64,000 nt of DNA from Saprospiraceae bacterium (GTDB lineage Bacteria > Bacteroidota > Bacteroidia > Chitinophagales > Saprospiraceae), in NCBI GenBank assembly GCA_016716185.1, contig JADJWV010000002.1, positions 62,001 to 126,000 of the forward strand, given 5' to 3'. Both the position numbers and the translations under genes were made by a program. Position 1 is the stretch's first letter. Each line of letters opens with the position of its first letter. The notes beneath the pieces are model-generated. The model made no database searches, was not told the origin of the DNA, and worked only from the letters and a program-made list of their open reading frames with translations. This document shows positions 55,570 to 63,720 of the stretch, piece after piece.

Positions 55570-56731
55570 TACGCGCAGAAATATTTGTGTTGTCATTACA
55601 GCAAGACCGAGTTATTCGAGAGTGAAGACTGCACTGGAAGCCATTCAACAACATCCTGAATTGAATTTACAATTGGTTGTTGCGGCATCAGCATTGCTCG
55701 ACCGATATGGAAATGCATTCAGGTATATCGAAGAGGACGGATTCAAAATTGAGGCAAAAGTGTTTAATGTGCTCGAAGGAGAAAATCTACAGGCACAAGC
55801 AAAAACTACCGGCCTTGGAATACTCGAACTAACGACTGTTTTTGAACATTTAAAGCCGGATGCAGTAGTTACGGTAGCAGACCGGTTTGAAACCATGGCT
55901 ACTGCCATTGCTGCGAGTTATATGAACATTCCTTTGGTTCACATTCAGGGTGGTGAAGTTACCGGCAACATCGATGAGAAAGTAAGACACGCCATCACTA
56001 AATTATCGGATCTGCATTTGGTGGCATCGAAAGAAGCCTGCGACAGAGTCCTCAGAATGGGAGAAGATCCCGATTATGTGATCGTTACCGGTTGCCCGTC
56101 ACTGGATCTTGCCAAAAGGATAGCAGGTGAAAGTAACAATCAAAGCGAATTTGATCCGGTGAAAAAATATGGTGGTGTAGGGATTTCCGAAGTGGATCTG
56201 GACCACTTCATTGTAGTCCTGCAACATCCGGTTACAACCCAATACGATGAAGCCAGAAAACAGGTGGAAATTACGCTGGAGGCTATACATCAAATGGGCA
56301 TTCCCTGTTTGTGGTTCTGGCCCAATGTGGACGCAGGATCAGATGGCACTTCCAAAGGGATTCGGGCATTCAGGGAAAAGCATACGCAATCAAAAATTCA
56401 TTTCTTCAAAAATATGGAGCCGGAAGATTTTTTGAGACTGTTGAAAAAATGTAAATGTCTGGTTGGGAATTCAAGTGCGGGAATACGCGAATGTTCTTTT
56501 CTGGGCATACCCGTGGTAAATATAGGGCAAAGGCAACAAGGAAGGGCGCGGGGCAGGAATGTTGTCGACGTTCAACACGATGTACTTGCGATCCGTTCGG
56601 CTGTTGAGAATCAAATACGTCATGGCCATTATGAACCTGAATTTATTTATGGAAATGGACAGGCCGGAGTACAAATTGCCAATGCTTTGGCTAAAAGTCC
56701 CTTGCGTTTTGAGAAGAAAATTCAATATTGA
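55559..56731 (+). CDS. neuC: Hydrolysing UDP-N-acetylglucosamine 2-epimerase (NeuC family)
   Basis: The 390-residue enzyme releases N-acetylmannosamine (or a 2,4-diacetamido analogue) from the UDP-sugar to supply the NeuB substrate. The N-terminus reads ICVVITARPSYSRVKTAL as in NeuC/LegG proteins. Other features are VADRFETMA, HIQGGEVTGNIDEKVRHAITKLSDLH (split: HIQGGEVTG, DEKVRHAITKLSD) and GNSSAGIRECSFLGIP. It is clearly distinct from the non-hydrolysing epimerase encoded at 57583. Position between neuB and neuA supports the role. Confidence 0.9.
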   Translation: MSNNTRRNICVVITARPSYSRVKTALEAIQQHPELNLQLVVAASALLDRYGNAFRYIEEDGFKIEAKVFNVLEGENLQAQAKTTGLGILELTTVFEHLKPDAVVTVADRFETMATAIAASYMNIPLVHIQGGEVTGNIDEKVRHAITKLSDLHLVASKEACDRVLRMGEDPDYVIVTGCPSLDLAKRIAGESNNQSEFDPVKKYGGVGISEVDLDHFIVVLQHPVTTQYDEARKQVEITLEAIHQMGIPCLWFWPNVDAGSDGTSKGIRAFREKHTQSKIHFFKNMEPEDFLRLLKKCKCLVGNSSAGIRECSFLGIPVVNIGQRQQGRARGRNVVDVQHDVLAIRSAVENQIRHGHYEPEFIYGNGQAGVQIANALAKSPLRFEKKIQY

Positions 56732-56801
56732 TCAAAAATGTTTTAAGAGATCCGGTTTCGACTGGACAGATTTAAATTAATCAGAATAATCAGACCACCA
56801 G

Positions 56802-57506
56802 ATGCCTTCAATTTTAGGAATCATACCTGCCAGATCGGGATCCAAAAGGGTACCGATGAAAAATTTGCGAAAGCTGGCCGGTAAAACTTTGGTTGAATAT
56901 GCGATTGACGCAGCATTGGATTCCCGTCTCCTGAATTATATTGCATTGAGTTCTGATTCTACAGAAATTTTAAAGCTTGCTGATTCCTATAATAATAAAA
57001 TATGGCAGATCCAAAGACCCGATGAGATATCCGGCGATACATCAACGGCTTTGGAATACGTGGAACACACCTTGGAAGTAATGAAAGGTTTGAATTTGGA
57101 AACGCCTCAATATGTGGTCATCATTCAGCCAAGCAGTCCGTTCACCAAAGGGGAGGACATCGACGCTACCATCCGAAGGCTGCTGGAATTAAAGACAGAC
57201 TGTGCGGTCAGCGTAAGAGAAGTACAATTTGATCTGCATCCTTCTAAATTCAAATACATCAGGGATGGAAAGTTGTTGCCTTATTTTGAAGATACGGGAG
57301 ATCATATGGCCAGACATTTGCTGGATAAAATTTATGTTCGAAACGGCTCCGTTTATATGAGCAGCATAGAATTAATCAGATCCCGAAAATTGCTGAATGA
57401 CTCCTGTGCAGCTTATGTCATGCCTCCGGAAAGATCAATTGACATCAACGATCTGCTGGATCTCGAATTTGCAGAATTTTTGTTACAAAAAAATGTAAAA
57501 AAATAA
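56802..57506 (+). CDS. neuA: CMP-nonulosonate (acylneuraminate) cytidylyltransferase
   Basis: The 234-residue enzyme activates a nonulosonic acid with CTP to the CMP-sugar. It has the P-loop-like IIPARSGSKRVPMKNLRKLAGK, SSDSTEIL, QRPDEISGDTST and LQPSSPF-type (IIQPSSPFTKGEDID) motifs of the family. It completes the NeuB-NeuC-NeuA set. There is a 70-bp gap from neuC, AT-rich, with no clear promoter. No sialyltransferase of a known family is recognised downstream, although the GT4-type genes could act on CMP- or UDP-sugars only after testing. Confidence 0.92.
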   Translation: MPSILGIIPARSGSKRVPMKNLRKLAGKTLVEYAIDAALDSRLLNYIALSSDSTEILKLADSYNNKIWQIQRPDEISGDTSTALEYVEHTLEVMKGLNLETPQYVVIIQPSSPFTKGEDIDATIRRLLELKTDCAVSVREVQFDLHPSKFKYIRDGKLLPYFEDTGDHMARHLLDKIYVRNGSVYMSSIELIRSRKLLNDSCAAYVMPPERSIDINDLLDLEFAEFLLQKNVKK

Positions 57507-57582
57507 AAGATCATTAAAATTGGCTTCTTCATGAGCTGAAACATAGTAAAGTAAATTATAAATTGATACCATCAAAACTTAA

Positions 57583-58677
57583 ATGAGAAAGATCATCCAG
57601 GTTGTAGGGGCCAGACCCAATTTTATGAAAGTTGCACCTGTGCACCGGGCACTGAAGGAAGGGGGCAGGTGGGAGTCGCAGATTGTCCATACCGGACAAC
57701 ACCAGGATGTAAACATGAGCGATATTTTCTTCAAACAATTGAATCTCGATCTTCCCAAACATTTTTTGGGGGTACAACCGGGAAGCCACAGCCAGATGAC
57801 CGCAGGAATCATGCAATCCTTTGAAAAAGTCCTCCAGCTGGAAAAACCAGACTGGGTGGTTGTTGTCGGAGATGTTACATCGACTTTGGCCTGTGCGCTA
57901 ACAAGTGTTCGTTGTAGTATACCTGTTGCACATGTGGAAGCCGGATTGAGGAGTTTTGACAGGCAGATGCCCGAGGAAATTAACAGATTACTTACGGATC
58001 AACTGAGCGATCTTTTATTCACAACTGAAAATTCGGCAGCAATTAATCTGGCCAAAGAAAACATTGCCGCTCATAAAATCCGGTTTGTCGGTAATTGTAT
58101 GATCGATTCCCTGATTTATTTTTTGCCAAATGCAAACGCTTCTTCACTTTTGAAACAACACGGACTGGAACAAAAAGATTATGCTGTGATGACCATGCAT
58201 CGGCCTTCTAATGTGGATTATCGCTCAGGCCTTGAACAAATACTGGACATGATCAGGTATATCGTTTCTGAATTGCCCCTGGTATTTCCGGTGCATCCAA
58301 GGACTGAAGACCGGCTTAGGCATTTTGGTTTATGGGAAGATTTAAAGCAAATTAAAGGTTTAATTCTCACTCCTCCGTTGGCGTATCTCGATTTTATCGG
58401 ACTGATGAAAAACAGCAAAATGTTGTTGACTGATTCGGGTGGAATTCAGGAAGAAACCACTTATCTTAAAATACCCTGTCTTACTTTCAGGAAAACCACG
58501 GAAAGACCAATTACAACCGAAATGGGTTCAAACATATTGATCAGCGACTTAAATGTTGAAAATGCCTGCCGGCAGATTTATGAAGTGCTTCAGGGAAATA
58601 TCAGAGAAGCCTGTATTCCCGAAATGTGGGATGGCCAGGCCGGGCAAAGAATTGCAAATGTATTTCATGAAATTTAA
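57583..58677 (+). CDS. wecB: Non-hydrolysing UDP-sugar 2-epimerase (WecB/WbpI family)
   Basis: The 364-residue enzyme has VVGARPNFMKVAPVHRAL, HTGQHQDVNMS, VVVGDVTSTLA, HVEAGLRSFDRQMPEE and TDSGGIQEE, all hallmarks of the non-hydrolysing type that swaps GlcNAc and ManNAc configuration on UDP. Because WbpB-, WbpE- and WbpD-type genes lie upstream, the natural substrate is probably UDP-GlcNAc3NAcA (WbpI step, giving UDP-ManNAc3NAcA) rather than plain UDP-GlcNAc; this is inference from context. The gene symbol marks the family only. Confidence 0.88.
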   Translation: MRKIIQVVGARPNFMKVAPVHRALKEGGRWESQIVHTGQHQDVNMSDIFFKQLNLDLPKHFLGVQPGSHSQMTAGIMQSFEKVLQLEKPDWVVVVGDVTSTLACALTSVRCSIPVAHVEAGLRSFDRQMPEEINRLLTDQLSDLLFTTENSAAINLAKENIAAHKIRFVGNCMIDSLIYFLPNANASSLLKQHGLEQKDYAVMTMHRPSNVDYRSGLEQILDMIRYIVSELPLVFPVHPRTEDRLRHFGLWEDLKQIKGLILTPPLAYLDFIGLMKNSKMLLTDSGGIQEETTYLKIPCLTFRKTTERPITTEMGSNILISDLNVENACRQIYEVLQGNIREACIPEMWDGQAGQRIANVFHEI

Positions 58678-58683
58678 TCCACG

Positions 58684-60273
58684 TTGAGTTTAATCCTGAA
58701 ATATTTTTATACGATCCGATATCTGCATATTAAACAGCTGATCTATTTTTTAAAGTACAGAATTGCCGATCGAATTTTTCACGTCTCCGGATCTTATCGC
58801 AGATACCAGGGAATTAATTTCCGGACACATTTTGTGGATTTGAATTTTCTTCCGGTGCGAACGAAAATTTTGAAATTAAACCAGCTTGAAATATTTCATT
58901 TGAAAAAGGAATATGCAAAATTGCCGGATTGGAATGATCGGGATCAGGGAAAACTATGGAATTATCAGTTGCAATACCTGGATTTTCTACTGGATAAAAC
59001 ACTAGATACAGAAATACAGATCACTTTACTTAAAGACATTTCTGATAAAATCAATTCCGGGCAGCTTTTACTTGAGCCTTTTCCGGTATCTCTGAGGTTA
59101 ATCCATATTTGGGCGGGCAGACCCCGGTTCCAGGATTTCGATAAGGGAATTCAAACCGCTTATCAGAAGCAGCTGGAATACCTGGAGTTGCACCCGGAAT
59201 ACCACTTATCGGGCAATCACCTGCTTATAAATTACATTGCCTTGTGTTATGGATTTCAGGCATTGGGCAATTCAGCCAGGCTTCAGCATTATTTGAAAAT
59301 ATTAATGAAGGAAATACAAAGGCAGATCCTGCCCGACGGAGCCCATTACGAACGCAGTCTTTCGTATCATTTGGATATCCTTGGTTATTTGACTGGTTTA
59401 TATCTGATTTTAAAAGAAACCAAGGAGTGCGAAACATACAGGGATCAACTTTATGAAAAGTGCAAACAAATGTTTGACTGGATTATGTATGTGACACACC
59501 ATCTTAAAATTGTGCCCTTATTCAATGATTGCATTCGATTGGATAAGATTATTTTTGAAAAACTAAGCAATTATTATAACAACAATCTTGATGTTGGAAA
59601 GACATATGAATTGAAAGAAAGCGGGTATAGAAAACTCTCGAATGCAAGTTGTCTTTGTATCGTCAATGCAGGAAATATTACTGCTACGGAACAACCGGGG
59701 CATCAGCATGCCGACATGCTTCATTTTTGTCTGAATATTCATGAAAAAGATGTACTGGTCGATACAGGAATATCTACTTACGAAGTATCCCCTGAACGCT
59801 TGCTCCAGAGAGCATCAGCATCTCATAATGTGGTTGTAGGATGTCAGGACCAGAACCAGTCTGAACTGTGGGCTTCCTTTCGAATGGCCCGAAGAGCCTG
59901 TCTTGAAATCACAGAGGACTTTCCGGATCGTTTATCGGCTAAAGTAAAATGGTATCAGGGACATGTGCATCAAAGAAAATTCAGTTTGCAGGAAAACGAA
60001 TTAAGGATTGAAGACCAATTTGATTACGTAAAGAATTCATCGGAACGATCCCTTGCTCTTTTTCATTTTGATCACGTGGCTGGTGACTTGAAAGTTGTGG
60101 AGCAAACAGTGGTTCTCGAAAAAACAGGAATTAAATTTAATTTTGATGGAGCAAGGGAAATCAAAGTAGAAACCTATCAGCAGAATTTTAACTTTTGCGA
60201 ATCTGTAACAGCTCAGCGTATTCTGGTGTATTTTTACGGTTGTTTGCAAACAAGGATAAGCTGGAGTTCTTGA
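58684..60273 (+). CDS. Heparinase II/III-family protein
   Basis: The 529-residue protein starts at a TTG at 58684, 6 bp after the previous stop. The N-terminal half is an alpha-helical toroid-like region (YNNQLQYLDFLLD-type helices, GNHLLINYIALCYG, DGAHYERSLSYHLDIL), and the C-terminal half is beta-rich with GHQHADMLHFCLNIHEKDVLVDTG (split: QHADMLHF, VLVDTG) and ASASHNVVV, the heparinase II/III signature. These folds cleave uronate-containing polysaccharides by elimination; members inside synthesis loci are thought to edit or release the polymer. No signal peptide is evident, which is odd for a periplasmic lyase. Confidence 0.8.
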   Translation: MSLILKYFYTIRYLHIKQLIYFLKYRIADRIFHVSGSYRRYQGINFRTHFVDLNFLPVRTKILKLNQLEIFHLKKEYAKLPDWNDRDQGKLWNYQLQYLDFLLDKTLDTEIQITLLKDISDKINSGQLLLEPFPVSLRLIHIWAGRPRFQDFDKGIQTAYQKQLEYLELHPEYHLSGNHLLINYIALCYGFQALGNSARLQHYLKILMKEIQRQILPDGAHYERSLSYHLDILGYLTGLYLILKETKECETYRDQLYEKCKQMFDWIMYVTHHLKIVPLFNDCIRLDKIIFEKLSNYYNNNLDVGKTYELKESGYRKLSNASCLCIVNAGNITATEQPGHQHADMLHFCLNIHEKDVLVDTGISTYEVSPERLLQRASASHNVVVGCQDQNQSELWASFRMARRACLEITEDFPDRLSAKVKWYQGHVHQRKFSLQENELRIEDQFDYVKNSSERSLALFHFDHVAGDLKVVEQTVVLEKTGIKFNFDGAREIKVETYQQNFNFCESVTAQRILVYFYGCLQTRISWSS

Positions 60274-61463
60274 AAAAAATTATCTATTTATCATATCACT
60301 ATCCCCCCGACCTCAGTGCGGGATCATTCAGGAATGCTTCACTTGCAAATGCATTGGCAGGCAGGTTGGAATCGCAGGCAGAAGTTCATTTATTTTGTAC
60401 CCAGCCGAATCGTTATTCCAACCATATTGAGCCAGCAGCTGAATTTGAACAAGAAGGAAATTTATTTATTTATCGCATCCCTGTTCCACAACATAAGAAT
60501 CGATTTTTTTTACAAATGCGTTCATTTTATGTATATTTTAATTACGTAAGACATAAGGCGCCAAAGATTCATGCCGATTTTATTTTTGCATCAACTTCTA
60601 AATTATTTACGGGATATCTGGCTTACCGGATTTCAAAAATGGTGAATATCCCTTATTACATTGATCTCAGAGATCTGTTTGTTGAAAATTTAAAAGAATT
60701 TCTGCGAATACCTTTTTTAGCTAAGTTTAGCAGTTGGTTTATTGGTAAATATTTTGAGAAGCCCTGTCTTTTGCAAGCGGCACACATCAATGTAAACTCC
60801 CGTGGATTTCTTTCTTCGATTCCCAAAGACTTTACAGGCACCACAAGTTTTTATCCGAACGGCATCGATGAAATGTTCCTGAATTGGAAAAAAACAGATC
60901 ATCCGGAAGAACAGGTAAAAATCATATGCTATGCTGGAAATGTTGGAGAGGCACAGGGGCTGCATTATTTTATTCCTGCCCTGGCAAAAAAGCTCGAAGC
61001 GCATTTCAGGTTTTTAATCATTGGCAATGGTTCTGCTATGCATAAATTGAACAGGGAAATTTATAAACAGGATATAAAAAATGTGAATTGCATTCCCCCG
61101 GTCAACAGGTCTGTATTGCTCAGCTATTATTCCAATTCCGATTATCTTTTAATTCATCTGCATCCATTTAAATCGCTGGAGAAGGTTTTGCCATCAAAAT
61201 TATTCGAATATGCAGCGGGCGACATACCTGTACTGGCAGGAGTATCGGGATACACGAGAGATTTTATGGAATCGGAGGTAAAGAATAATATTTTTATATT
61301 TAATCCGGGAGATGTGGATGCAGTTTGCGATTATCTGGTGCAGCACATTTACAAAAAAGAGGCCAGACCGGAGTTTGTTGAAAAATACAACCGCACTACG
61401 GTAACACGCAATATGGTTGAATCTGTAATTCAAGTAATGCACAAACATACAGATGCCGTTTAA
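60270..61463 (+). CDS. Glycosyltransferase, GT4-like (GT-B fold)
   Basis: About 397 residues from a TTG at 60270 (LKKIIYLSYHYPPD), which overlaps the previous stop by 4 bp; an upstream ATG at 60195 would add 25 residues unlike the family. The N-terminus has the SYHYPPDLSAGSFRNASLA form seen in GT4 and WcaI/CapM-like enzymes. The C-terminal half has PNGIDE, CYAGNVGEAQGL, PSKLFEYAAGDIPVLAG and an E in the usual donor-binding region. It likely adds one sugar to a lipid-linked repeat at the inner membrane face. Donor and acceptor are unknown. Confidence 0.82.
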   Translation: MKKIIYLSYHYPPDLSAGSFRNASLANALAGRLESQAEVHLFCTQPNRYSNHIEPAAEFEQEGNLFIYRIPVPQHKNRFFLQMRSFYVYFNYVRHKAPKIHADFIFASTSKLFTGYLAYRISKMVNIPYYIDLRDLFVENLKEFLRIPFLAKFSSWFIGKYFEKPCLLQAAHINVNSRGFLSSIPKDFTGTTSFYPNGIDEMFLNWKKTDHPEEQVKIICYAGNVGEAQGLHYFIPALAKKLEAHFRFLIIGNGSAMHKLNREIYKQDIKNVNCIPPVNRSVLLSYYSNSDYLLIHLHPFKSLEKVLPSKLFEYAAGDIPVLAGVSGYTRDFMESEVKNNIFIFNPGDVDAVCDYLVQHIYKKEARPEFVEKYNRTTVTRNMVESVIQVMHKHTDAV

Positions 61464-62595
61464 AATTGCAATTGTAGCCAACTCATGCTGGAATATTTAT
61501 AACTTCAGAATGGAACTGATAAAACATTTTTGTGAAGCAGGCCACGAAGTTCATGTATTTGCCGGTAAAGACGAGTTCTGTGCACAATTGAATTTTTCAT
61601 CGCACGTTCGATTTCGTTTATTAAACTTTTTAAAGCCGGTGTCAAAAAATCCGGTATGGGATATTTTTTGTTTTGTTGAAATTTTAAAAAATTTATGGGA
61701 TGTAAAACCGGATCTTTTGCTGAATTATACGGTGAAACCAAATATTTACGGGAGTCTGGCTTCCCGAGTACTCGGCATCAGGACGGTTTCGAATTTAACA
61801 GGGCTTGGATTCGCAGCAGAGAAAACCGGATGGCATAAGTTCATTTTTAATTTTTATAAAATGGCTTTGCAAAAGAACGAAGTAGTTGTTTTTCACAATG
61901 AAGAAGACAGACTTTGGTTTGTAAAAGAGAAATTGATTAAAGAGGCTCAAAGCATTTGTATTCCCGGGAGCGGAGTGGATTCGGAATATTTTAAACCGGA
62001 GCCCGGGAAGCAGAAGGGTGAAAAGTTTATTTTTCTTTTTGTCGGAAGGCTGATCAAAGCAAAAGGTATTTTTGAATTTTTGGATGCGGCGGAACGATTG
62101 GCCCAATACTACCCACAAGCAGAGTGGTGGATTCTAGGGAGACCAGCAAATGAGCGTAATCATAAAAAGCAGGAGAAGAAGTTTGAGCACTTTCAAAAGA
62201 ACAAACAGATCCGCTTTTTGGGATTCCAGCAGGATGTGCGTGTTTATTTAAGGCAAGCCCGGGTTTTTGTTTTGCCTTCCTACCGGGAAGGGATGCCCCG
62301 CTCTTTAATGGAAGCCATGTCCATGGAATTGCCTGTAATTACAACGCGTGTAGCCGGATGTAAACATGCCGTTGAAGACCGGTTGCATGGGTTTTTAGTA
62401 GAACCTGAGAGCGGCCAGTCACTTTATGTTGCCATGGAGGCATGTTTGAATTTGCCGGAAACAGAATTGGAACAAATGGGAAAAAATGGCCGGCAACGCA
62501 TTTTAAATAATTTTGCGATGGGCAGGATTATACAGGGATATGACAAGATTTTGAATAAGCTGATCAACCAGCACCCGTTAAATTCCAATCGTTAA
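61453..62595 (+). CDS. Glycosyltransferase family 4 protein
   Basis: The 380-residue protein shows VANSCWNIYNFRMELIKHF and NYTVKPNIYGSLASRVLGIRTVSNLTGLG (split: NYTVKPNIYG, SNLTGLG), followed by the GT4 C-terminal core FVGRLIKAKGI, PSYREGMPRSLMEAMSMELPVITT (split: YREGMPRSLMEAM) with the E-x7-E-like donor site. The TVKPNIYGS block is typical of GT4 enzymes related to N,N'-diacetylbacillosaminyl or GalNAc transferases. It overlaps the previous gene by 11 bp. Confidence 0.87.
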   Translation: MPFKIAIVANSCWNIYNFRMELIKHFCEAGHEVHVFAGKDEFCAQLNFSSHVRFRLLNFLKPVSKNPVWDIFCFVEILKNLWDVKPDLLLNYTVKPNIYGSLASRVLGIRTVSNLTGLGFAAEKTGWHKFIFNFYKMALQKNEVVVFHNEEDRLWFVKEKLIKEAQSICIPGSGVDSEYFKPEPGKQKGEKFIFLFVGRLIKAKGIFEFLDAAERLAQYYPQAEWWILGRPANERNHKKQEKKFEHFQKNKQIRFLGFQQDVRVYLRQARVFVLPSYREGMPRSLMEAMSMELPVITTRVAGCKHAVEDRLHGFLVEPESGQSLYVAMEACLNLPETELEQMGKNGRQRILNNFAMGRIIQGYDKILNKLINQHPLNSNR

Positions 62596-62606
62596 TTTAA
62601 AGCAGA

Positions 62607-63164
62607 ATGCAGCATAAAATCCTTCAAAACAGGAGATATTATCATAACAGGATTCAGGCCGTGCTTAAAGAATTAGATATTAGAGAGGGCAGTGTACTCG
62701 ATCTGGGTTGCGGCGAAATGCTTATAAAACCTTATCTGAATTCAAATAACATCCGCTATATAGGGATTGATCAGTTTCCTTTTCAAGAAGAAGAGGATTT
62801 TTACTGTGCAGATATATTGAATTACCCATTGGAAAATGAGACATACGATTTTATTTTCCTGCTTGGGGTACTTGATCACATGAATTTCAGCGACCAGATC
62901 CGCATACTTCAGAAGATCCAAAACCGGTTTCAGAAAACGCTGGTAGTAAGCCGGTGGAATTGTTCAAATCTGATATTAAGAATGTTTTATTACAAACGGA
63001 AGTGTGTCGATATAGAAAGCCATTTCAAAGGGTATCGCCTGAAAAGATTAGCTTTTGTAAAATTTCCGAGATTGAAATTTCTATGGAAACCGGGAGAAGA
63101 TAAATTCTGGTATAAATTTATGGCGACGGAGTATGTGTACATTATTCAGCCTGTTGCCCTGTAA
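62607..63164 (+). CDS. Class I SAM-dependent methyltransferase
   Basis: The 185-residue protein has the SAM-binding motif I VLDLGCGE (about residues 30-37), an acidic residue after motif I strand 2 (YIGIDQF), and motif II-like DFIFLLGVLDHM. It is the last gene of the polysaccharide locus, 11 bp after the glycosyltransferase, so a sugar O-methylation or capping role is plausible; this is context only. Its 3' end overlaps the convergent guanylate kinase gene by 23 bp. Confidence 0.78.
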   Translation: MQHKILQNRRYYHNRIQAVLKELDIREGSVLDLGCGEMLIKPYLNSNNIRYIGIDQFPFQEEEDFYCADILNYPLENETYDFIFLLGVLDHMNFSDQIRILQKIQNRFQKTLVVSRWNCSNLILRMFYYKRKCVDIESHFKGYRLKRLAFVKFPRLKFLWKPGEDKFWYKFMATEYVYIIQPVAL

Positions 63165-63720
63165 AATCTGAAACAATTTCTTTCACCAGCAGTTTGGCCA
63201 AGTCGAGTTTATCATTTGTGATTACATAATCAAAATGTCTGGCATAATCCAGTTCAATTTCCGCTTTTTGGATTCTTTTGGATATGGAATCATCGTTGTC
63301 CGTATTTCTCAATTTTAATCTTTGCCTGAGTACTTCAATATTGGAAGCTTTCAAAAAAATGCTCAGGGTGTCGTATTTATTTTCAGATTCTATCCGAAAT
63401 GCTCCCATGACGTCTATATCCAGCAGAGGGATTTTTTCAAGAGCCCAGATTCTATTGATCTCACTATGTAAAGTGCCGTAAAATTGGTTGGTATATACTT
63501 CCTGGTATTCAAAAAATTCATGATTACGAACACTTGTTAGGAAGTCGTGGGTTTGCATAAAATAGTAGTCCTGACCATGTATTTCTCCGGATCTGGGAGT
63601 TCTTGTAGTGGCTGAAACCGAGAAACAAAGACTATTAAACGTTTCGAGGAGGTATTTGGCCAGTGTCGTTTTTCCCGAGCCGGAAGGAGCAGTGAGTATG
63701 ACGATTTTCCCGGATTTCAT
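63142..63720 (-). CDS. gmk: Guanylate kinase
   Basis: Converts GMP to GDP with ATP. The 192-residue protein has the P-loop APSGSGKT (11-18), the GMP-binding SATTRTPRSGE.. GQDYYF segment and the YARHFDYVITND end. Length and motifs are normal. Its start codon overlaps the yicC stop (TAATG), so the two are translationally coupled, an arrangement common across bacteria. Its 3' end overlaps the methyltransferase gene on the other strand. Confidence 0.95.
   Translation of the reverse strand: MKSGKIVILTAPSGSGKTTLAKYLLETFNSLCFSVSATTRTPRSGEIHGQDYYFMQTHDFLTSVRNHEFFEYQEVYTNQFYGTLHSEINRIWALEKIPLLDIDVMGAFRIESENKYDTLSIFLKASNIEVLRQRLKLRNTDNDDSISKRIQKAEIELDYARHFDYVITNDKLDLAKLLVKEIVSDFTGQQAE

Noticed and set aside
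40071..57912. Shared reading frame (Leu-Thr-x-Val) of the in-gene copies of ACTAACR-NN-YGTTAGT as independent evidence for selection
   Set aside because: The other two frames of the motif contain TAA or TAG, so any in-gene copy must be in the one open frame; the agreement is forced.
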